From NCBI GenBank assembly GCA_946800325.1, contig OX326956.1, positions 10,209,167-10,273,166 on the forward strand: a stretch of DNA of 64,000 nucleotides. The letters are read 5' to 3'. Below are positions 58,683 through 64,000 of this stretch, piece by piece. The notes beneath the pieces were generated by a model. The model was given only the letters and a program-made list of their open reading frames with translations. It had not been told where the DNA came from and did no database searches. Both the position numbers and the translations under genes were made by a program. Within the stretch, counting starts at the first letter, position 1. Each line of letters begins with the position of its first letter. This stretch comes from Luzula sylvatica (lineage: Eukaryota; Streptophyta; Magnoliopsida; Poales; Juncaceae).

Positions 58683-59720
58683 TGAAAGAAATACAGTTTC
58701 GGATCAACCGTAAAAGTGTACACAAGGATAGACGAATGTAGTCGTATATTCGTGGCCATAACTTTCAGTAGGAAAATCCGATTTGAATGGTTCAAATTGG
58801 GTTAGATAGATAATAAGATTATCTACAACCTTCATGAAGCAATATATTGCATATGAACGATGTATCAGTGTCGTTTCTGTGAAATACCGAAAGGGTGCAA
58901 CAGTATGACATACAGTTAGTAAAACAGTCATAACTTTTGCATACGAACTCCAATTGGGCTGGGCCAAATTGGGTTGTGTAGATAATGAGATTATCTACAA
59001 CTTTCGTGTTGGTTGATGTTCTGTCAGAGAAATTTATGAATTTCCTATGGACAGAATACTGACCAGGTTCATGCAGTTTTCTGTGTGAGAGGGTGTATAT
59101 TGGATATACATGCCTTTTGGCTAATCCTGATCCTATTAGGTATAAATAGGATACTTTCTCTCTCCTCACTAAGTGAATTTCTACAGAATTATTCTGCCCA
59201 ATACACAAGAGAAAAAGAGCAAAATTCAGATTTGATCTTTTGTGAGTGAAAAGGTGCAAAGAGAGAGAAATCGAGAAAGGAGTTTCTCGAGTAATAGAGA
59301 ATCGATTAGATCGAGCAAGTTCGCCGGTTCATCGTCTAGGCAGGTGCATCCGCGACCGACGTCTTACGAATCACCGTGGATACAAGTAGAGGAGTGACGT
59401 TTGTGACTCTTCGATTGTGATCGACTCGAGTAAGAAAGACGATGTTCACGCTTGGACGCACGAGGACGAAGTCGAGTGAACCGGCGTAGCAAACGATTGG
59501 TGAAGGACGCGTGGTGTGGGACGCGCGGATTGTCACCAACGTGACAGGAAATAGAAGGCGGCGATCAACCCTTCGTGTGCCATCAATTTGGCACTGGTAT
59601 AGATCTATTCTTCTAATTGCATCGTACCCTCGAAGTCGTGGCGTGATCTCGGGAATCGGGGAACCGGACCGGGCCTTCATTCCGCTGCGCGGGCCCGGGG
59701 TCGGGGAGAATTACCCAACA
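58683..59720 (+). repeat. 5' LTR of the Copia element (1038 bp)
   Basis: Begins TGAAAGAAATACAGTTTCGG where the satellite ends and finishes TTACCCAACA just before the primer site. It has a TATA box at 59141-59148. An internal imperfect duplication (about 172 bp apart) starts CATAACTTT at 58757 and 58929 and ends with GATTATCTACAAC.TTC. The last 60 bp are GC-rich (GCGCGGGCCCGGGGTCGGGG). Minus-strand open frames across it are incidental. Confidence 0.85.
59141..59148 (+). promoter_or_regulatory. LTR promoter TATA box (Copia)
   Basis: TATAAATA in TTAGGTATAAATAGGATAC. The CT-rich start region TCTCTCTCCTCACTAAG begins about 15 bp downstream, consistent with transcription starting near 59170-59180. 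Confidence 0.7.
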
Positions 59721-59721
59721 G

Positions 59722-59731
59722 TGGTATCAGA
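59722..59731 (+). promoter_or_regulatory. Primer-binding site, initiator tRNA-Met
   Basis: TGGTATCAGA begins 1 base after the LTR and matches the first ten bases of the standard plant Copia primer site. The next bases (CC) depart from the usual GC. Confidence 0.85.
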
Positions 59732-61275
59732 CCGATCGCCATCGATTCGAGGGTCGAATCATAGTCGTATATTAGATATACGCACGGGTTATCGAAGTTC
59801 GTATCCGTTTGCATGATGTTACATATATAGAATGTCAAATTCCATTAAAATCACAAGTGAAATTCGCTAGAGATCGATCAATAGTTGATTGAGAGTATCT
59901 AGGAATGATCGTGAAAATGTTTCATGATTGATCGTTTTGGAAACGAGCGAAAACAGGCTGAACAGCGCAAAAATCGCATAGTCCGTTGTAACGGACACTG
60001 TATTGGATACAGGAAATTGGGAATTTCTGCGAAAAATCACATATTCCGTTATAACGGACTTGGAGTCCGTTGTAACGGACCCTGTATAGGATGCGGGGGT
60101 GTGAGGAGGACTGTGAAAAACGCATATTCCGTTGTAACGGACTTGGAGTCCGTTGTAACGGACCTTGTATCTGATACGAGGTTGCGAGGATGCCTAGGGT
60201 ATCTTTTGGAGTCCGTTGTAACGGACACGGTCCGTTGTAACAGAGCTCTACGCAGTTGGTCCGTTGTAACGGACTGTATGTTGCGTTGTAACGGACTGGT
60301 CTCTGGAAATTTGGACAATGGTTTGCAGAAAATAGCGTTGTAACGGACCAAGGTTGCGTTATAACGGACATGTTTCTGGCAAATTTGGCCAAACTCCGGA
60401 ATAAATAGCGTTGTAACGGACAGGAGTTCCGTTGTAACGGAGTGCCAATAACGCTGGATGTCCGTTGTAACGGACTATGGTGCGTTACAACGGACTGGTT
60501 TCTAGTTGCTGATTTTGTTTTCGTGATAACTTTGGCTACACAACTTGGAATTTTGAGTTCTTTATATCGATTTAATCGGCACCAATCATTCTAGCATATA
60601 ATTAGATAATTATTTAGAATAATTAGACTCCCAAATAAATACATATGGATTTATGAAAATCTTGTGATAGTGATATAATTGGATTATGTAACGAATTTAG
60701 AAACATACAATGGTATGATCCCTCATAATATTTAAGTCATGGAAATGCCTTCCATATCCACAACCACTGAGTTTGGTGTTACGTTTCACGTGGGTTCAGG
60801 CTAAAGTCGGGCACGTGATATTGTAATTATCGAAAGGGTGGCAAGCGTTAAATCGGGACTTGTGAGGCACAGGCTAAAGTCGACTCTCTAGTAGCCTATT
60901 TGAACGATACGTTGGAGATGGTTGTGACTTAACCGTCCAGGCCAATCAGATTGGAGTTCGGGGCATAGATAGGATGCACACACGAAACTGGGATTGTATT
61001 GGATACGATCCATCACCGAAATCCTATAAAGGTTCAAGAGTCACATTGGATGCGATTGGATATAATCCTACCTAAATAACGGGATCTCACTCGATAGGCT
61101 AAAGTCACTTGTGGGAGGAACGGAAATATGGGTCTTTAGTGTTATGGACTTGGAGTCCCGTATCGGTATGAGGGTCATCGATTCGATAAAATAACACTAT
61201 TATATAATCATCATATAAGCCCTATAAGATAAGTACGCAACGTTAGTAATCAATATTTTACTTCATTTGTAGATC
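59732..61275 (+). other. Long 5' leader of the Copia element
   Basis: About 1.5 kb between primer site and gag. It holds the first palindrome array (59981-60495), then a stretch with AGGCTAAAGTC three times (about 60812, 60872, 61098) and repeated GGATACGATCC/GGATATAATCC near 60998 and 61057. No convincing ORF: frames through the palindrome array are open only because the repeat lacks stops in some phases. Confidence 0.7.
59981..60495 (+). repeat. Palindrome array 1: about 15 copies of GTCCGTTGTAACGGAC and variants
   Basis: Copies start near 59981, 60044, 60065, 60126, 60148, 60211, 60230 (degenerate), 60259, 60282, 60333, 60354, 60406, 60427, 60460 and 60481. Most have GTTGTAAC at the centre; two have the perfectly palindromic GTTATAAC and one GTTACAAC. 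Pairs 20-25 bp apart alternate with longer spacers. One compound unit is itself repeated: CATATTCCGTT.TAACGGAC, then TTGGAGTCCGTTG, then a TGTAT..GATGC tail. Each half-site CCGTTA/TAACGG is a MYB-type core. Confidence 0.92.
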
Positions 61276-63054
61276 ATGTCTTCTAGTAACACCAACACCT
61301 TATCGATTAGATCGGTATTAGAAAAGGAAAAGCTAGTGGGTCGGAACTACTTAGACTGGCACCGAAACCTGAGAATAGTTCTCAGGCAAGAGGGCAAGAG
61401 TCACGTATTGGATACGGAACTAGTAGAACCGGGCCCCGATGCTACGGCCGATGAAAAGGCCGCGTTTGAGAAACTTAAGAAGGACTCGAATGATGTTACG
61501 TGCCTCATGTTGGCCTGTATGGACGCTAGTCTTCAAAAGCAGTTTGAGGACTCGGATGCGCACATAATAGACGTTCTGCTCAAGGAAATGTTCCAAGAGC
61601 AGGAGCGTATTGAACGGTTCAGTACGCTCAAGGAGTTAGTAAATTGCAAGATGCCTTCGGGGTCTTAGGTGAGTACTCACGTTTTGAAGGTGCAAGCTCT
61701 CATAGACCGTCTTGAGAAGCTAGGAGAGAAATTGTCGAAGATTATGCAACAAGATTTGATTTTGTGTGCACTTCCTCCAATGTTTTCTTCGTTCGTGACT
61801 AACTATCACATGCATTCGATGGATAAGACGATCCCTGAGCTTCACGGAATGCTCAAGAATTTTGAATCGGAGACGTTGAAGTCATCCGGAGAGAACAGGG
61901 CAAGAGTTGTCGGAAATGTTCTCACAATTCAGAATAAGGATCGTAAGAGATCAAAGTCCAAGGGCGGTTCGGCTAAGAAACGTTCGAAGCCGGATAAAAA
62001 CGGAAAGGACAAATCCAAGGATGAGACGTGCTTTCATTGTCACAAGACTGGACATTGGAAGCGTGATTGCAAATCTTACCTCGAAGAGGTGAAGAAGGGC
62101 AATGCGGTTTCAGCGACCGGCCTCTCAGGTATTAACGTTATTGAAGTTAATATTTCAACTATGACTAATTGGGTATTGGATACCGGTTGTGGGACTCATA
62201 TTTGTCGAAATATGCAGGTTCTTCAAAATAGTCGAAGGTTGGAAAAGGGCGAAGTCGATCTACGCATCGGGAATGGAGCAAAAGTTGCTGCGTTTGCCGT
62301 AGGAGTAGTTAATTTGACTTTGCCTAGTGGACTTATATTAGTACTAAATAATTGTTATTATGTACCAACGTTATGTAAGAACATAATAAGTGTATCGAAA
62401 CTGGCCAATGATGGCTATGAATTCGTTATTAGGAATAATGAGTTTTCGATATGTAAGGATTCTATTATCTATGGAAATGTTCTGTTAGAAAATGGTCTTT
62501 ATGTGTTGGATTTCGATCACGGAAATAATAAGTCCATATATAACGTTAATGCGAAAATGATTAAACCTAAAGTTGATAATCGGACTTTCTTTTGGCATTG
62601 TCGTCTCGGTCATGTGAATGAGAAACGCATTGCTAGACTCCATAAAGATGGAATGCTAGACTCATTTGAATTGGATTCATTTGGGAATTACGAATCTTGT
62701 TTGCTTGGCAAGATGACTAAAGCGCCGTTCTCCAAGGTCGGAGAGCGGTCCAACGATCTATTGGAACTCATACATTCCGATGTATGTGGACCGATGAGCA
62801 TCGAGGCAAGAGGAGGCTATCGATACTTTGTTACGTTTACGGACGATCATAGTAGATATGGATATATCTATTTGATGCGTACTAAAGCGGAGACCTTTGA
62901 AAAATTCAAAGAGTTTCAAAACGAAGTTGAAAATCAGCTTGGCAAGAAAATTAAAGCCATTCGATCGGATCGAGGTGGCGAATATTTGAGCTATGAGTTT
63001 GAAGATCATCTAAAAGATTGTGGAATATGTTGGTTCAAATTTCCTATTGTTTGA
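61276..63054 (+). pseudogene. Copia gag-protease-integrase (truncated), in-frame TAG in gag
   Basis: A single frame of 592 codons interrupted by TAG at 61666-61668. The first part (130 residues, MSSSNTNTLSIRSVLEKEKL) contains the Copia gag motif LVGRNYLDWHRNLRIVL. Beyond the stop the frame continues at 61669: gag C-half, CCHC knuckle CFHCHKTGHWKRDC (C121, C124, H129, C134 counted from 61669), protease WVLDTGCGTH (D171), GAG-pre-integrase WHCRLGH (H310, H315), and integrase core with Asp371 (HSDVCGP) and Asp434 (RSDRGGEY). The integrase zinc finger lacks its first Cys (Tyr341; C344 kept). The frame leaves the family pattern after DCGI and stops at 63052-63054, before the catalytic Glu, with no reverse transcriptase. 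It is a dead copy unless the TAG is bypassed. Confidence 0.9.
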
Positions 63055-63412
63055 TTATCTCAAATACAATGTCGATACTACTAACACATTCTATCAAGAT
63101 AAATGTGTAGGAGATAGGTACGAAATGAAATGATCAAGATTTACATAAGCACGAATCAATCAAGAAAAGCAAGGATCAAGACGTCGAAGAATCGCGAAGA
63201 AGATCAAGACGGACATGAATCAAGACTTTGAAGAATCGAGAAGAAGATCAAGACATCGAAGATTCCACAAGTTGGGATATCAATCAAATCACCAAAACTC
63301 ATCATAGGTATCCCTAAACTTATTGATGAATGATTAAACTTAAAATAAAGTCAAACAATTATATTCGAAATCCATCAAAGTGATGAAGTAAAATAAAAGG
63401 CTGAAAACAACA
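63055..63412 (+). other. Post-integrase junction and purine-rich repeats in the Copia element
   Basis: Follows the premature end of pol. Contains a near-duplicate purine-rich unit of about 46 bp (CGAAGAATCGCGAAGAAGAT at about 63187, GAAGAATCGAGAAGAAGATC at about 63231) plus flanking GATCAAGAC repeats. No ORF. It replaces the expected integrase C-terminus and reverse transcriptase. Confidence 0.6.
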
Positions 63413-64000
63413 TGTCCGTTACAACGGAACTCAGTGTCCGTTATAACGGACATACTCGTCCTACTCAGGATTGGAAATTAAAACATAGTCCGTTACAACG
63501 GATCAACCAATCCGTTATAACGGACCCCATCACAGAGTTGTAACGGACATTGAACTTATTTTCAATCCTGAAGGATTGGAATAATGTCCGTTACAACGCT
63601 AATTATTTTCAAACCTGAAGGATGTCACATGAGCCAGTCCGTTACAACGGATATACCTGTCCGTTATAACGGACATTGAACTTATTTTCAGAAGAACCAT
63701 CTCTCCATGTCCGTTGTAACGGATTAACCAATCCGTTACAACGGAATACCATTATACGTTGTAACGGAGTATACTCCGTTATAACGGGAATTAAATCCAA
63801 ACTGAAAGTAATGTTCCAGTATGATGTCCGTTGCAACGGACATGACAGTCCGTTGGAACGGACTTCGTAACACAGACTTCCGTTATAACGGACATTTATT
63901 CTGTTGTAACGGAATGTTTAAGAATTCGAATATAAGAGCCGTAACGGCTAGTTTTGACTTACAGTCCGTTATAACGGACATGAATTCCGTTATAACGGAC
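63413..64000 (+). repeat. Palindrome array 2: about 18 copies of GTCCGTTATAACGGAC and variants
   Basis: Copies start near 63414, 63436, 63488, 63510, 63535 (half), 63586, 63637, 63659, 63709, 63731, 63754, 63774, 63826, 63848, 63878, 63899, 63964 and 63985, and the array continues past the window. The centres are mostly TTATAA (perfect palindrome, about 7) and TTACAA (about 5), unlike array 1. A spacer CATTGAACTTATTTTC is itself repeated (about 63547 and 63673), and CCTGAAGGAT recurs (about 63567 and 63614). Confidence 0.92.

Larger units (their letters stand above)
58683..64000 (+). mobile_element. Ty1/Copia LTR retrotransposon, 5' part, degenerate, runs off the window
   Basis: The 5' LTR (58683-59720, TG...CA) is followed by an initiator-tRNA-Met primer site, a 1.5-kb leader with palindrome repeats, and gag-protease-integrase in Copia order. 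Gag has a premature TAG and pol stops inside the integrase core. Purine-rich repeats and a second palindrome array follow to the window end. The right LTR is not in view. Reverse transcriptase and RNase H are absent in the part seen, so the copy is non-autonomous or dead. Confidence 0.9.

Noticed and set aside
59336..59816. ORFs of about 100-114 codons at the end of the Copia LTR and into the leader
   Set aside because: They cross the LTR/primer-site boundary or run antisense to it, and match no family. GC-richness explains the open frames.
59922..60392. Minus- and plus-strand ORFs of 100-156 codons across the palindrome array
   Set aside because: They are open because the repeated 16-mer lacks stops in some frames. 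The peptides (VRYNG, PLQRT, SVVTD repeats) are read-outs of the repeat and have no start or promoter context.
63642..63870. Short ORFs in palindrome array 2
   Set aside because: Same artefact as in array 1: peptide repeats mirror the DNA palindrome.

Overview
The window looks like repeat-dense, heterochromatin-like nuclear DNA from a flowering plant, probably a eudicot. The basis is the set of mobile elements: CACTA DNA transposons, a Rep-helicase Helitron with an RPA-like gene, an Athila/Tat-like LTR element with a tRNA-Asp primer site, and a Copia element with an initiator-tRNA-Met primer site. I see no host gene, tRNA, rRNA or CRISPR array that I can support. Species is not determined.

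The backbone is a degenerate (TTAG)n satellite of about 35 kb (1-205, 14753-40403, 45413-50743, 54793-58682). It is not a plain microsatellite. Punctuation such as AATATGTATGTAAGAAGG and GGTATGTAGGAAGATAG recurs roughly every 60-150 bp, and distinctive modules recur in the same order at distances of about 1.8, 3.67, 11.4 and 19.4 kb. These are higher-order repeats and segmental duplications. The repeat puts a stop codon in every reading frame of both strands, so these stretches carry no ORFs.

Four insertions or nests interrupt the satellite. (1) 206-14752: a left CACTA end (TIR CACTACTACAAAAAA with TTTAGTCCCTA subterminal motifs) and a decayed minus-strand coiled-coil gene. Next come duplicated leader/intron-like blocks, then a Helitron ending at 11408 with an apparently intact spliced Rep-helicase gene (4803-9391) and a reduced RPA-like gene, and finally unassigned and very AT-rich tandem DNA. 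(2) 40404-45412: a complete non-autonomous Athila/Tat-like LTR element with two 1265-bp LTRs, a GTTAA target duplication, a tRNA-Asp PBS, and one gag-position ORF without pol. (3) 50744-54792: a complete non-autonomous CACTA element with near-perfect TIRs, a GTA target duplication, GC-rich subterminal repeats and two recognisable terminal coding exons. (4) 58683 to the window end: a Copia element with a 1038-bp 5' LTR, gag broken by an in-frame TAG, and pol truncated inside the integrase. It carries two arrays of a 16-bp palindromic motif, GTCCGTTATAACGGAC and close variants, one in the leader and one after the broken pol.

Functionally this is a nest of selfish elements in a satellite. Only the Helitron shows a complete-looking enzyme. 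The other elements would depend on proteins supplied in trans. The least explained features are the stop-saturated TTAG higher-order array and the palindrome arrays of the Copia element, whose core (TAACGG/CCGTTA) matches MYB-type recognition sites.
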